Shown here: positions 29,212 to 40,620 of the stretch, in pieces
Layout of the letters: each line of letters starts with the position of its first letter
How positions within the stretch are numbered: the stretch's first letter is position 1
Origin: Sepioteuthis lessoniana
Taxonomy: Eukaryota; Mollusca; Cephalopoda; Myopsida; Loliginidae
Assembly: GCA_963585895.1 (NCBI GenBank)
Contig: CAUZXS010005791.1
Coordinates: forward strand, 2,129,366-2,193,365
Length of the DNA stretch: 64,000 nt
Direction: 5' to 3'
Program-made: the position numbers and the translations under genes
The notes under the pieces: generated by a model
Database searches by the model: none
What the model was told of the DNA's origin: nothing
The model's input: the letters and a program-made list of their open reading frames with translations, nothing else

Positions 29212-29628
29212 GTGATTGAGGTGGTGGTTAATGGCAAGAGGTGCATGGCGCTAGTGGACTCTGGATATTCTCGGTCCCTCGTGACTGAATCGATGTGCAA
29301 TCCCAGGAGTGGGCAGGCATCAGATGTTCTGACAGTTGACGGCAAGACTCTTCGTAGTAACGACATCGGGACTATCACGCTGGCAGCAGATAACGAAAGC
29401 CCCGTGAAAGCTGATGTGCTGGTCGTGAACAGTTCGCTGTTGGGCTTCAACATGCAATTCGGTATGGATATTATTAGGATGTTGGGTGGAGTCCGTATAG
29501 ACCAGTTTGGTAATGTTATCTTCTCTAGGACAGGGCCGCATGCCTGCGCTGCGATCAGAATAGAGGAACCGGACTTCGGCGCTGAGTTCAATGGGAAGAC
29601 CAGGGCTTGGACAGCATCATGGAAGTAG
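29212..29628 (+). pseudogene. gypsy-type aspartic protease
   Basis: A 138-codon frame reads IEVVVNGKRCMALVDSGYSR. The D-S-G is the retropepsin active-site triad and is followed by a hydrophobic flap region and LLGFNMQFGMDII, the usual G-x-D-x-L/I end. It is one frame over from gag, which may be native or due to decay. The frame ends at 29,626-29,628, after which degraded sequence leads to the RT. Confidence 0.82.
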
Positions 29629-29739
29629 TCAGGTAATCAGCCACCCAATAGCCTTATGAACAAGGTGCCCGAGTATCCTGTGTCTGCTCAAGTTCGATAA
29701 GAGTACCGTCATGAGCTGGAAACGTGGCTGAATAATGGA

Positions 29740-30690
29740 TGGCTGCTTCCCTACCCTGAGGAGGAACTCGGTCCCCCAAAGCCCCTGTTTCCATTAATGG
29801 CCGTAGTTCAACAGAATAAGTCGAAAGTGCGCCCTGTGTTAGATTTTCGTGAACTGAATGGATACGTCGACGCCTACACAGCGCATGCCGGCGTCTGTGT
29901 GCAGAAGTTACGAGTGGAGAAAGAAAGGCTCCAACGTATCAGTGCTCGACCTCCGAAGGGCATATTTGCAAGTGCGTGTGCACAAATCCTTGTGGCCGTA
30001 CCAAACAGTTATCTTTGAAGGAAAAAGGTACTGCTTTTCGCGCATGGGATTCGGACTCAATGTGGCACCATCAATCATGCGGGCTATTGTTGAGGCTGCA
30101 CTCGCAAAAGACGATGCAGTCCGGCAGGCAACCTCGGCGTACATCGACGATGTCTTCATCAACGAAGACATAGTTTCTGCAACCAGGGTAAAGCAACATT
30201 TGGATAACTTTGGCCTGAAGAGCAAGGAACCAGAGCGACTGCAGAACGGTGCATTAGTGCTTGGCCTAACAGTTCGGGAAAAGGACAAAATGCTAATATG
30301 GGAACGAGGGAATGAGGTTCCAAGTGTGCCACAGTTCCTTACCCGACGCAGTATGTTCTCATTTTGTGGAAAGTTGGTCGGGCACTTCCCAGTAGTTAAA
30401 TGGCTCAGAGTGGCTGCATCATTCATTAAGAGGAGAGCGGCAAACGTAACAAGGGGTTGGGATGACGAAGTGACTGATGTTCCGTTAACAACAATGATAA
30501 CAGAAGTCGTCGCGAGAATGCGCCAAAAAGACCCTGTGCGAGGAAAGTGGTATGTTGATGGCCCTGAGCTCAATGTTTGGGTTGATGCGAGCTCCTTAGC
30601 TACCGGAGTGTCCCTGGAGCATGATGGAGCTGACGTAGAGAATGCGAGCTGGCTATGCAAGGAGAGGGACACGCAGCACATAAACTAACT
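29740..30690 (+). pseudogene. gypsy-type reverse transcriptase and start of RNase H
   Basis: The frame at 29,797 gives LMAVVQQNKSKVRPVLDFRE. After a shift at about 29,860-29,930 the second frame carries NVSVLDLRRAYLQVRV (motif A), RMGFGLNVAPSIMRAIV, and TSAYIDDVFINED (YIDD at 30,140-30,151). It then runs through the connection (RSMFSFCGKLVGHFPV) into RNase H, where NVWVDASSLATGVSLE holds the first catalytic Asp. The frame stops at 30,686-30,688 right after TQHIN. Confidence 0.88.
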
Positions 30691-30830
30691 TCGTCGGGTT
30701 GATGCACTCGCGAGCCTAGTCAAGGAGTACGGACTGTCTGTGGACGCAGCCCTAGTGAGGTCAGAACATAACCGAGCAGATAGTTTAACAAGAGTGCCAC
30801 AGCGATGGTTTGATCTCATCAAGAAGGCAG
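30680..30830 (+). pseudogene. gypsy-type RNase H C-terminal end, domain deleted in the middle
   Basis: After HIN-stop the sequence goes directly to LRRVDALASLVKEYGLSVDA and ALVRSEHNRADSLTRVPQRW. The latter is the terminal H-N-x-A-D-x-L-(S/T)-R segment of RNase H. The central part, which normally carries the catalytic Glu and second Asp, is missing, a loss of perhaps 50 codons or more. Confidence 0.72.
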
Positions 30831-31560
30831 CTGAGCCTCCGTACTGTGCGAGTGCTGTGTCACCAAGCGAGCATGACTCCGAACGGATAAGGTCTATTCA
30901 TCACCGAAGTGGCCACCCTGGCGTGAAGCAAACATTGTACTTCATCAGGCAGGTCGATCCCACGGTCTCTAAAGCATCAGTGAGGACTATAGTAAGGAAC
31001 TGTAAGAAGTGCCAGTCGATCGACCCACCACCCATGCGTTGGCCGAAGGGGAAGCTGGGCGTTAGCGACACCTGGTCTCGAGTGGGAATGGATATAACCC
31101 ACTGCAAAGGTAGACACTATCTATCGCTCATTGACTGTGGGGCCTCACGATTCTCAATTTGGCGTCGTCTAAGACGACAAGCTGCAGCGAGCGTTGTCAG
31201 CCACCTGGAAAGTCTGTTCTATGGGCGCGGTGCGCCAGCTGAGATGTTCGTTGACAATGACACAGCATTTCGCAGCAAAGTTTTCCAGGACTTTCTAAGC
31301 GAATGGGGGGGTTCGATTGCATTTCCGTTGTGCGCACGTCCCCTCCGGTAATGGTATTGTGGAACGGTGTCATCGGAGCGTAAAACGGATTGCAGCAAGG
31401 AAACAGTGTCCTATAATGGAAGCAGTCTATTGGTATAACGCCACCCCTAAGGATAATGTGTCGCCGCTGACTGCCCCTATCAACCTAATTCGTCTCTACC
31501 GCGTCCGACTGAAGGGTATTGATGCGCCCCCTCTAGATAAGCCCGAACAGCAGTAAATAA
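30830..31560 (+). pseudogene. gypsy-type integrase, one frameshift
   Basis: The zinc-binding HHCC domain is visible as HHRSGHPGVKQTLYFIRQ and then NCKKCQSID. The core has RVGMDITHCKGRHYLSLID (first Asp, codon 31,091-31,093) and MFVDNDTAFRSKVFQDF (second Asp, codon 31,253-31,255). After a run of seven G at 31,305-31,311 the frame shifts, and the second part has CAHVPSGNGIVERCHRSVKR (Glu, codon 31,362-31,364). The distance from second Asp to Glu is 109 bases, one more than the 108 needed for D-D(35)-E. The extra base in the G run therefore explains the break. Confidence 0.88.
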
Positions 31561-31951
31561 GATATGACGTAGGCGATCGTGTCTGGATGAAGACCCCAAA
31601 CGGACGTGTACATCCCCTTATGCACGCGGATGTGTTACAGGCGTGATCAGCTCACAGAACGTCCTCGTCAACGGGATGACCTGTCATGTAAGGGACCTGT
31701 GTCCCGTCATAGGCCTGGATACCTCTGAAGGAGGGAGTGACAATGAAGTCTCGACCCAAAGTACAAGGGTGATCACCATCAACGAAGCACGCGGTGATCC
31801 CCTAGAAGTAAACACCGCGCATGTAACGGATGATACTTCTGCAGACGAGTCATTTGAGGAGGAAGTGGTATTACCGCGGAGGAGCGCTAGACGTAAGAGA
31901 TCCACCCCGGTTTGTCATTTGTGTGATCATGAGATCACCGGGGGGGGGTAG
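31561..31951 (+). pseudogene. gypsy-type pol C-terminal tail
   Basis: Frames after the integrase read DVGDRVWMKTPNGRVH-like sequence, then SSQNVLVNGMTCHVRDL and a long acidic stretch. They end LPRRSARRKRSTPVCHLCDH just before the polypurine run and 3' LTR. A basic patch plus C-x2-C at the very end of pol is a recognisable but uncharacterised tail. Confidence 0.65.
31934..31948 (+). promoter_or_regulatory. polypurine tract of the gypsy-type element
   Basis: A G8 run (31,941-31,948) directly precedes the 3' LTR. Confidence 0.65.
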
Positions 31952-32218
31952 TGAATCTGAAAGGCAGAATCTGCATTAGTGATGTGTACCAGCAAGGCAG
32001 TATGAGTTACATCCCTTAGACAATATCGTCTAAGTCTCGGACGGACGAGAGAAGAGGCGGAGGAACGCTGAGTCAGTAAACGCGTCGAGTAAACAAGAGA
32101 CAGGACAGCAGAGGAAAAAGGCTGAAGAAGAATGAAGGACTGTTTACTAGGAAGTTGATTTCACGTGGTTTTCTTGTTGTCAAGGAGGCATACCCTTCAC
32201 CCTCTTTTGTGTATTACA
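31949..32218 (+). repeat. gypsy-type element 3' LTR
   Basis: 270 bp, ending TTTGTGTATTACA. About 15 differences from the 5' LTR by hand count, mostly transitions. Confidence 0.92.
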
Positions 32219-32994
32219 TTTATCCAAAAACAATTTAAATTACAACATCACAACGAGGTTCCTGCTACTGCCACCAGAATAGTCGGCCTACACTCTAACT
32301 ATAGCGGCTGCAGCTGCAAATTAGTAGTATTAATAATTTTTTAGACCTACACAGACGTATTTGTTTGATGTCCGTCTTTTATTTCAGTACGAACAAGCTT
32401 TCTATCTCCGCACATACATAATGATATCAGAAGTTTGATAAAAAAATTTCTTATAAAAAAACAATAACGATCTCCTCGGAGAATACACCTACCACAAAAA
32501 ATTAATTTATAAAATATATTTGCCTCACTTCAATATTATAAACTTTACATGGAACCTAAAATCATCTCACCACGTTTAGCTAGCAGGCAGACGAATATTT
32601 AGCCGCAATTGTACTTTTTAGTTTCTCTAACGCGCGCATACATACACATAAGTATTCGTTAGTAAGAATTGTTACCTTATAACCCTTTGACTTAACAACG
32701 AACACAGAGCAAAACATACTTTCGAGCAAAACACACTTACATCCGCATAATATTAGTATTAGAAACACTCACACAAACACGAATACATAACAATATTTAA
32801 AAATTTTGATCATTTTTATTGTTTTTTCTTAGTTGGTTAGTATAAAAAATTACCTGTTTTATGTATTTATGTTGCGAATTTTCTGTTGTCTGTGTTTATC
32901 ATATTCTTTGAGTTGTAAATTGTGGAACAACACTCAACGTTTTGTTTCAAACAAAACCTCAATAGAACTAAACGGCAAACTCATCCTCCTTAGG
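32219..32994. other. AT-rich spacer, nothing recognised
   Basis: This lies between the gypsy-type element and the start of the plus-oriented satellite array. It has no satellite units and no recognised element. Confidence 0.45.
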
Positions 32995-33340
32995 AGCCCA
33001 CTCTTATTAGTCTACATATGACCTCCATTTCATCCAGTTGCCTCTAATTCCCCATTTAGAAAAGATAATTTTATGTCCACACCTATTTGAAAACATTTGA
33101 CCACCATTTTCTTTCATTTGCTTCTTGTTCCACATTTAGAAAAGATGACTTTCTACCTACTTATATTAGTCTTCATATAACCAATATTTCATTCTATTTT
33201 TTGTATGTTTTTTCAGTTAAGAAAGATATCTTTGTATCGGCTTTTATTAGGCTACATATGACCTCAATTTCATCCTGTCTTTTGCTTCTCTTTTCACATA
33301 TAGAAAAATGGATTAGTGCCCGTTTACATTTAATTACATA
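32995..33340 (+). repeat. 84-bp satellite, diverged leading units
   Basis: Four irregular units read CTCTTATTAGTCTACATATG, ACCTCCATTTCATCC and (A)GAAAAGAT(A/G). They resemble the units at 19-22.6 kb more than the homogenised array that follows. Confidence 0.88.
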
Positions 33341-36300
33341 GGGTCACTATTTCATCTTGTCTTTTGCTTCTCTTTTCATATTTAGAAAAGATGTCTTAGT
33401 GTCAGTTTATATTTGTCTACATTGGGCCAATATTTCATCTTATGTTTTGCTTCTCTTTTCATATTTAGAAAAGATAGCTTAGTGTCCGTTTATATTTGTC
33501 TACATTGGGCCACTATTTCATCTTATTTTTGCTTCTCTTTTCACATATAGAAAATATTGCTTAGTGTCAGTTTATATTTGCCTACATTGGGCCACTATTT
33601 CATCTTGTCTTTTGCTTCTCTTTTCATACTTAGAAAAGATTGCTTAATGTCCGTTTATATATGTCTACATTGGGTAACTATTTCATCTTCTCTTTTGCTT
33701 CTCTTTTAATATTTAGAAAAGATGGCTTAGTGCTCGTTTATATATGTATACATTGGGTCACTATTTAATCTTGTCTTTTGCTTCTCTTCTAATATTTAGA
33801 AAAGATGGCTTAGTGTCAGTTTATATTTGCCTACATTGGGCCACTATTTCATCTTGTCTTTTGCTTCTCTTTTCATACTTAGAAAAGATTGCTTAGTGTC
33901 CGTTTATATATGTCTACATTGGGGCCACTATTTCAACTTGTCTTTTGCTTCTCTTTCCATATTTAGGAAAGATGGCTTAGTGTCCATTTATATTTGTCTA
34001 TACTGGGTCACTATTTAATCTTATCTTTTGCTTCTCTTTTCATATTTAGAAATGATAGCACAGTGTCCACTTATATTTGTCTACGTTGGGCCACTTTTTC
34101 ATCTTGTCTTTTGCTTCTCTTTTAATATTTCGAAAAGATGGCTTAGTGCCCGTTTATATTTGTCTACATTGGGCCACTATTTCATCTTATTTTTGCTTCT
34201 CTTTTCACATATAGAAAAGATGGCTTAGTGTCCGTTTATATTTGTCTACATTGGGCGACTATTTCCTCTTATCTTCTGCTTCTCTTTTCATATTTAGAAA
34301 AGATAGCTTGGTATCCGTTTATATTTGTCTACATTGGGCCACTATTTCATCTTGTATTTTGATTCTCTGTTCATATTTAGAAAAAATGGCTTAGTGTCCA
34401 TTTATAGTTGTTTATATAGGGTCACTATTACGTCTTGTCTTTTGCTTCTCTTTTAATATTTAGAAAAGATGGCTTAGTGTCCGTTTATATTTGTCTATAT
34501 TGGGGCACTCTTTCGTCTTGTGTTTTCCTTCTCTTTTCACATATAGAAAAGATAGCTTAGTGTCCGTATATATTTGTCTACATTGGGTAACTATTTGATC
34601 CTGTTTTTTGCTTCTCTTTCAAGATTAAGAAAAGATAGCTTAGTGTCTGTTTATATGTGTCTATATTGGGCCACTATTTCGTCTTGTGTTTTGCTTCTCT
34701 TTTCACATATAGAAAAGATTGCTTAGTGTCCGTTTATATTTGTCTATATTGGGTCATTATTTCATCTTCTCTGTTGCTTCTCTTTTAATATTTAGAAAAG
34801 ATGGCTTATTGTCCGTTTATATTTGTGTTTATTGGGTCACTATTCTATCTTGTCTTGCTTCTCTTTTAATATTTAGAAAAGATTGCTTAATGTCCGTTTA
34901 TATATGTCTACATTGGGGCAATATTTAATCTTGTCTTTTGCTTCTCTTTTCACATATAGAAAAGATGGCTTAGTGTCCGTTTATATTTGTATACATTGGG
35001 TCACTATTTAATCTTGTCTTTTGCTTTTCTTTTCACATATATAGAAAAGATGGCTTAGTATCCTTTTATATTTGTCTACATTGGGCCACTATTTCATCTT
35101 TTTTTTTTGCTTCTCTTTTCACATATAGATTAGATCGCTTAGTGTCAGTTTATATTTGTCTACATTGGGCCACTTTTTAATCTTGTCTTTTGCTTCTCTT
35201 TTAATATTTAGAAAAGGTGGCTTAGTGACCGTTTATATTTGTCTACATTGGGCCACTATTTTAACATCTCTTTTGCTTCTCTTTTAATATTTAGAAAAGA
35301 TGGCTTAATGTCCGTTTATATTTGTCTACGTTGGGTCACTGTTTCACCTTGTCTTTTGCTTCTCTGTTCATATTTAGGAAAGATGGCTTAGTGTCCGTTT
35401 ATATTTGTCTACATTAGGCCACTATTTCATCTTGTCTTTTTCTTGGCTTTTAATATTTAGAAATGATGGCTTAGTATCCTGTTATATTTGTCCGTATTAG
35501 GTGACTATTTCACCTTGTTTTTGCTTCTCTTTTCATATTTAGGAAGGATGGTTTAGTGTCCGTTTATATTTGTTTACATTGGGTTACTGTTTCATCTGGT
35601 CTTTTGCTTCTCTGTTCACATATAGAAAAGATGGCTTAGTGTCCGTCTATATTTGTCTACATTGGGTCACTGTTTCACCTTGTCTTTTGCTTCTCTTTTA
35701 ATATTTAGAAACGATGGCTTGATGTCCGTTTATATTTGTCTCCATTGGGCCACTATTTGATCTTGTCTTTTGCTTCTCTTTTAATATTTCGAAAAGATGG
35801 CTTAGTGTTTGTTTACGTTTTTCTACATTGGGTCAGTATTTCATATTATATTTTGCTCCTCTTTTCACATATAGAAAAGATGGCTTAGTCCCGTTTATAT
35901 TTGTCTACATTGGGCCACTATTTCATCTTGTCTTTTTCTTGGCTTTTAATATTTAGAAATGATGGCTTAGTATCCTGTTATATTTGTCCGTATTAGGTGA
36001 CTATTTCACCTTGTTTTTGCTTCTCTGTTCATATTTAGGAAGGATGGTTTAGTGTCCGTTTATATTTGTTTAAATTGGGTTACTATTTCATCTTGTCTTT
36101 TGCTTCTCTGTTCACATATAGAAAAGATGGCTTAGTGTCCGTTTATATTTGTTTACATTGGGCCACTCTTTCGTCTTGTGTTTTCCATCTCTTTTCACAT
36201 ATAGAAAAGATGGCTTAGTGTCCGTTTATATTTGTCTATATTGGGTCACTATTTCATGTTGTCTTTTGCTTCTCTTTTCATATTTACGAAAGAAGGCTTA

Positions 36301-38110
36301 GTGTCCGTTTATATTTGTCTACATTGGGCCATTATTTCATCTTGTCTTTTGCTTCTCTTTTCATATTTAGAAAAGATAGCTTAGTTTCCGTTCATATTTG
36401 TCTACATGGGTCACTATTCCATCTTATCTTTTGCTTCTCTTTTCATATTTAGACATGATAGCTTAGTGTCCGTTTATATTTGTCTACATTTGGCCACTTT
36501 TTAATCTTTTCTTTTCCTTCTCTTTTCACATATAGAAAAGATGGCTTATTGTCCGTTTATATTTGTCTACATTTGGCCAATATTTCATATTGTTTTTTGC
36601 TTCTTTTTTCATTTTTAGAAAAGATGGTTTAGTGTCCGTTTATATATGTCTACATTGGGCCACTATTTCATCTTGTCTTTTGCTTCTCTTTTCATATTTA
36701 GAAAAGATGGCTTAAGGTCTGTTTATATTTGTCTACATTGTGTCACTATTTCATATTGTCTTTTGCTCCTCTTTTGACATGTAGAAAAAATGGCTTAGTG
36801 TCCGTTTATATTTGTCTACATTGGGCCACTATTTCGTCTTATGTTTTACTTCTCATTTCACATATAGAAAAGATTGCGTAGTGTCCCTTTATATTTGTCT
36901 ACATTGGGCCAATATTTCATATTGTCTTTTGCTTCTCTTTTGATATTTAGTAAAGATGGCTTAGTGTCCTTTTATATTTGTTTACATTGGGTTACTATTT
37001 CATCCTGTCTTTTGCTTTTCCTTTCATATATAGATAAAATGGCTTAGTGTCTGTTTATATTTGTCTACATTGGGCCACTATTTCGTCTTGTGTTTTGATT
37101 CTCTTTTCATATTTAGGAAAGATGGCTTACTGTCCGTTTATATTTGTCAACATTGGGCCACTATTTCATCTTGTCTTTTGCTTGTCTTTTAATATTTACA
37201 AAAGTTGACTTAGTGTCCGTTTATATATGTCTACATTGGGTGACTATTTCATCTTGTGTTATGCTTGTCTTTTCAGATATAGAAATGATGGCTTAGTGTC
37301 CGTTTATATTTGTCTACATTGGGCCAATATTTCATCGTATGTTTTGCTTCTCTTTTCATATTTAGAAAAGATAGCTTAGTGTCCGTTTATATTTGTCTAC
37401 ATTGGGCCAATATTTCATCTTATTTTTGCTTCTCTTTTCACATATAGAAAAGATTGCTTAGTGTCAGTTTATATTTGTCTACATTGGGCCACTATTTCAT
37501 CTTGTCTTTTGCTTCTCTTTTCATATCTAGAAAAGATACCTTTGTGTCCGTTTTTATTTGTCTACATGGGGTAACTATTTCATCTTTTCTTTTGCTTCTC
37601 TTTTAATATTTAGAAAAGATAGCTTAGTGTCCGTTTATATATGTCTACATTGGGTGACTATTTCATCTTGTGTTTTGCTTGTCTTTTCAGATATAGAAAA
37701 GATGGCTTAGTGTCCGTTTATATTTGTCTACATTGGGCCACTATTTCATCTTGTCTTTTGCTTCTCTTTTCATATCAAGAAAAGATCGCTTAGTGTCCGT
37801 TTTTATTTGTCTAGATTGGGTCACTATTTCATCTTTTCTTTTGCTTCTCTTTTAATATTTACAAAAGATGGCTTAGTGTCCGTTTATATTTGTCTACTTT
37901 GGCTAACTATTTCATCTTGTCTTTTGCTTCTCTTTTCACATATAGAAAATATGGCTTCGTGTCCGTTTATATTTGTCTACATTGGGCCACTATTTCATCA
38001 TGTCTTTGGCTTTTCTGTTCATATTTAGAAACGATGGCTTAGTGTCCGTTCATATTTTTCTACATGGGGCCACGATTTCACCTTGTCTTTTCCTTCTCTT
38101 TTCATATTTG
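33340..38110 (+). repeat. satellite subfamily S1, 83-bp unit, plus orientation, about 57 units
   Basis: The unit reads CATATTTAGAAAAGATGGCT, TAGTGTCCGTTTATATTTGT, CTACATTGGGCCACTATTTC, ATCTTGTCTTTTGCTTCTCT, TT. The period is 83 bp (for example 249 bp for three units between 33,561 and 33,810), with occasional 84-bp units. Units differ mainly at a few positions (CATATTTAG or CACATATAG; AATATTTAG), so several variants are intermixed. Because 83 is not a multiple of three, only short frames occur. Long-range copies exist within the array, such as a stretch repeated 496 bp apart. Confidence 0.96.
35430..36136 (+). repeat. six-unit segmental duplication inside S1
   Basis: A distinctive run (TTCTTGGCTTTTAATATTT, then GTATCCTGTTATATTTGTCC, GTATTAGGTGACTATTTCAC) starts near 35,430 and recurs near 35,926, 496 bp later, continuing for about 210 bp. 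This equals six units and shows block-wise unequal exchange. Confidence 0.85.
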
Positions 38111-38986
38111 GAAAAGATAGCTTTTTATTCGGTTATATTCGTCTTTCTGTAAACTCTATAACATCCCGTCTTATCATTTAGAAAAGTTTGCATTTTATCC
38201 GCTCTATATGTGACCTCCATTTAATCCTATCTTTTGTCCTTTTTTTCATAGAAAAAATAGTTTTTTTTCCTCTCGTTTCACTCTACATATGACCTCCAAT
38301 TCGTCCAGTTTTTTGCCTTATTTACCATATTAAAAAAATGGCTTTCTGTCAGCTCTACTTAGTCATTATATAACTTCAATTTCATCCTGGCTTTTGCATC
38401 CTTCCACAGTTAGAAAAGATGGCTTTGTGTAGACTTTTATTAGTCGGGATGTAACGTCATTTATCCCTGACTTTTTCCTTTCTTTCCACCGTTTCACTTC
38501 TTTTTCATTGTTAGAAACACTGTTTTTTCTTCGCTCTTGTCAACCCACGTATAATATCAACTTCTTTTTTTCCTCACTTTCAACATTTAGAAAAGATGGC
38601 GTTCGGTCCACTTTAAGTAGTCTACATCTAACTTGCTTTTCTTCCTTTTTTATCACTCTCTTTCTCCCGATAGAAAGATGGTTTTGCATACACACTTATA
38701 AATCTATATATGACTTCAATTTTATCCTGTTTTCTCCACATTTTTTACAGTTAGAAAAGATGGCCTTGAATCTGTTTTTAGACACAGCACCTCTATTTAA
38801 TCCTGTCTTTTGCTTCTCTATCCGCCGTGAAAAATATGGCTCTGTGTCCGCTTTAATAAGTCTATAAAAGACCATCATTTCATTCATTCTTTTGAGTTGC
38901 TTTACTTTGTTAGAGAAGATGACTTTGTGACCGCCATTAATAGTGTTTTTATAACCTACATTTTATCCTGTCTTATGTATGTCTAT
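38110..38986 (+). repeat. 84-bp satellite, diverged units before the inversion point
   Basis: Units become irregular after 38,110, with insertions, deletions and poly(T) runs. They carry CTTTGTGT(A/C)...TTATTAGTC, the version also seen at 19-22.6 kb and, reversed, after 39,000. Orientation is still plus. Confidence 0.88.
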
Positions 38987-38993
38987 TATAGAC
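38981..38993. repeat. palindrome at the satellite inversion point
   Basis: GTCTATTATAGAC is a perfect palindrome with 6-bp arms. To its left the satellite reads in plus orientation (CATTTTATCCTGTCTTATGT), to its right in minus orientation (TAATAAAAGCAGACACAAAG). Confidence 0.9.
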
Positions 38994-39290
38994 TAATAAA
39001 AGCAGACACAAAGCAAAAGTGAGACAAAAGGTAGAATGATATTATGGTCTTATACAGACAAACAAGAGGTAACACAAAGCCATCTTTGATAAGGATGAAG
39101 AGTGAGTGAAAAAGACAGGATGAAATGATGGACTTATATAGACGAATAACAGCAGAAAAAAAACTATCTTTAAAACGACGGAAAGTGAGTCAAAGAAACA
39201 GGATGAACTGATGGTCTTATATAGACGAAAAAGAGCGGAACAAACCCCATCTTTCAAACGACGGAGAGTGAGTCAAAAATACAGGATGAA
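38987..39290 (-). repeat. 84-bp satellite, diverged units after the inversion point
   Basis: Three to four irregular units in minus orientation read AGACAAACAAGAGG, CAAAGCCATCTTTGATAAGG and GATGAACTGATGGTC. They are as diverged as those just left of the inversion point. Confidence 0.88.
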
Positions 39291-39458
39291 AGGATAGTCT
39301 TATTTTGACTAATAAGAGCGGACACAAAGCCATCTTTTCTAGGGATGGGAAGTGAGTCAAAAAGACAGGATGAAATGATGGTCTTATATAGACTAATAAG
39401 AGCGGACAAAAAGCCATCTTTTCTAACGAGGGCAAGTGAGACAACAAGACAGGATGAA

Positions 39459-40620
39459 ATGATGGTCTTATATAAACTAATAAGAGCGGACAAAAAACCA
39501 TTTTTTCTAAGGATGCAGAGTGAGTTAAAAAGATGGGATAAAATGATGGTCTTATATAGACTAATAAGAGCGGACACAAAGCCATCTTTTCTAACGATGC
39601 AGAGTAAGTCAAAAATACAGGATGAAATGATAATCTTATATAGACTAATAAGAGCAGACACAAAGCCATCTTCTCTAACGATGGGAAGTGAGTCAAAAAG
39701 ACAGGATGAAATGATGATCTTATATAGACTGATATGAGCGGACACAAAGCCATCTTTTCTAACGATGGCAAGTGAGTCAAAAAGACAGGATGAAATGATG
39801 GTCTTATATAGATTAATAAGAGCAGACACAAAGCCTCTTTTCTAACGATGGCAAGTGAGTCAAAAATACAGGATGAAATGATGGTCTTATATAGACTAAT
39901 AAGAGCGGACACAAAGACATCTTTTCTAAGGAAGGGAAGTGAGTCAAAAAGACCAGATGGAATGATGGTCTTATATAGACTAAAATGAGAGGACACAAAG
40001 CCATCTGTTCTAACGATGGGAAGTGAATCAAAAAGACAGGACTAAATGATGGTCTTATATAGACTAATAAGAGTAAACACAAAGACATCTTTTCAGAGGA
40101 TGGAAAGTGAGTCAAAAATACAGGATGAAAGGATGGTCTTATTTAGACTAATAAGAGCGGACACAAAGCCATCTTTTCTAACGATGGGCAGTGAGTCAAA
40201 AAGATAGGATGAAATGATGGTCTTATATAGACTAATAAGTGCGGACACAAAGCCATCTTTTCTGAGGAAGGGAAGTGATTCAAAAAGACAGGATGAAATG
40301 ATTGTCTTATATAGACTCATAAGTGCGGACACAAAGCCATCTTTTCTGAGGAAGGGAAGTGAGTCAAAAAGACGAGATGAAATGATGGTCTTATATAGAC
40401 TAATAAGAGTGAACACAAAGAAATCTTTTCTAAGGATGGAAAGTGAATCAAAAAGCCAGGATGAAATGATGGTCTTATATAGACTCATAAGAGCGGACAC
40501 AAAGCCATCTTTTCTAACGATGCAGAGTAAGTCACAAAGCCAGGATCAAACGATGATCTTATATAGACTAATAAGAGTTGACACAAAGCCATCTTTTCTA
40601 ACGATGGGAAATGAGTCAAA
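39459..40620 (-). repeat. higher-order repeat, partial leading copy
   Basis: This block matches 42,230-43,391 with an offset of 2,771 bp (33 units minus one base). It includes the odd units AAGCCTCTTTTCTAACG (three bases short) and TCTGAGGAAGGGAAGTGATT. It shares some variants with the fourth copy (TTTTCAGAGGATGG) that copies one to three have changed. Confidence 0.85.

Larger units (their letters stand above)
27925..32218 (+). mobile_element. Ty3/gypsy-type LTR retrotransposon with both LTRs, defective
   Basis: Two direct repeats of 270 bp (27,925-28,194 and 31,949-32,218) bracket gag with two zinc knuckles, protease, RT, RNase H and integrase in that order. Both repeats start TAGTGAATCTG, and they differ at about 15 positions by hand count. 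The order is shared by Ty3/gypsy and BEL/Pao; the RT and integrase style favours gypsy. GC content is higher than in the neighbourhood. Damage includes two homopolymer frameshifts, stops, and a deletion in RNase H. The flanks on both sides are non-satellite, so it landed in sequence that separates the two satellite blocks. Confidence 0.88.

Noticed and set aside
29908..30681. 257-codon open frame on the minus strand
   Set aside because: It is the antisense shadow of the gypsy-type reverse transcriptase, which has clear catalytic motifs on the plus strand.
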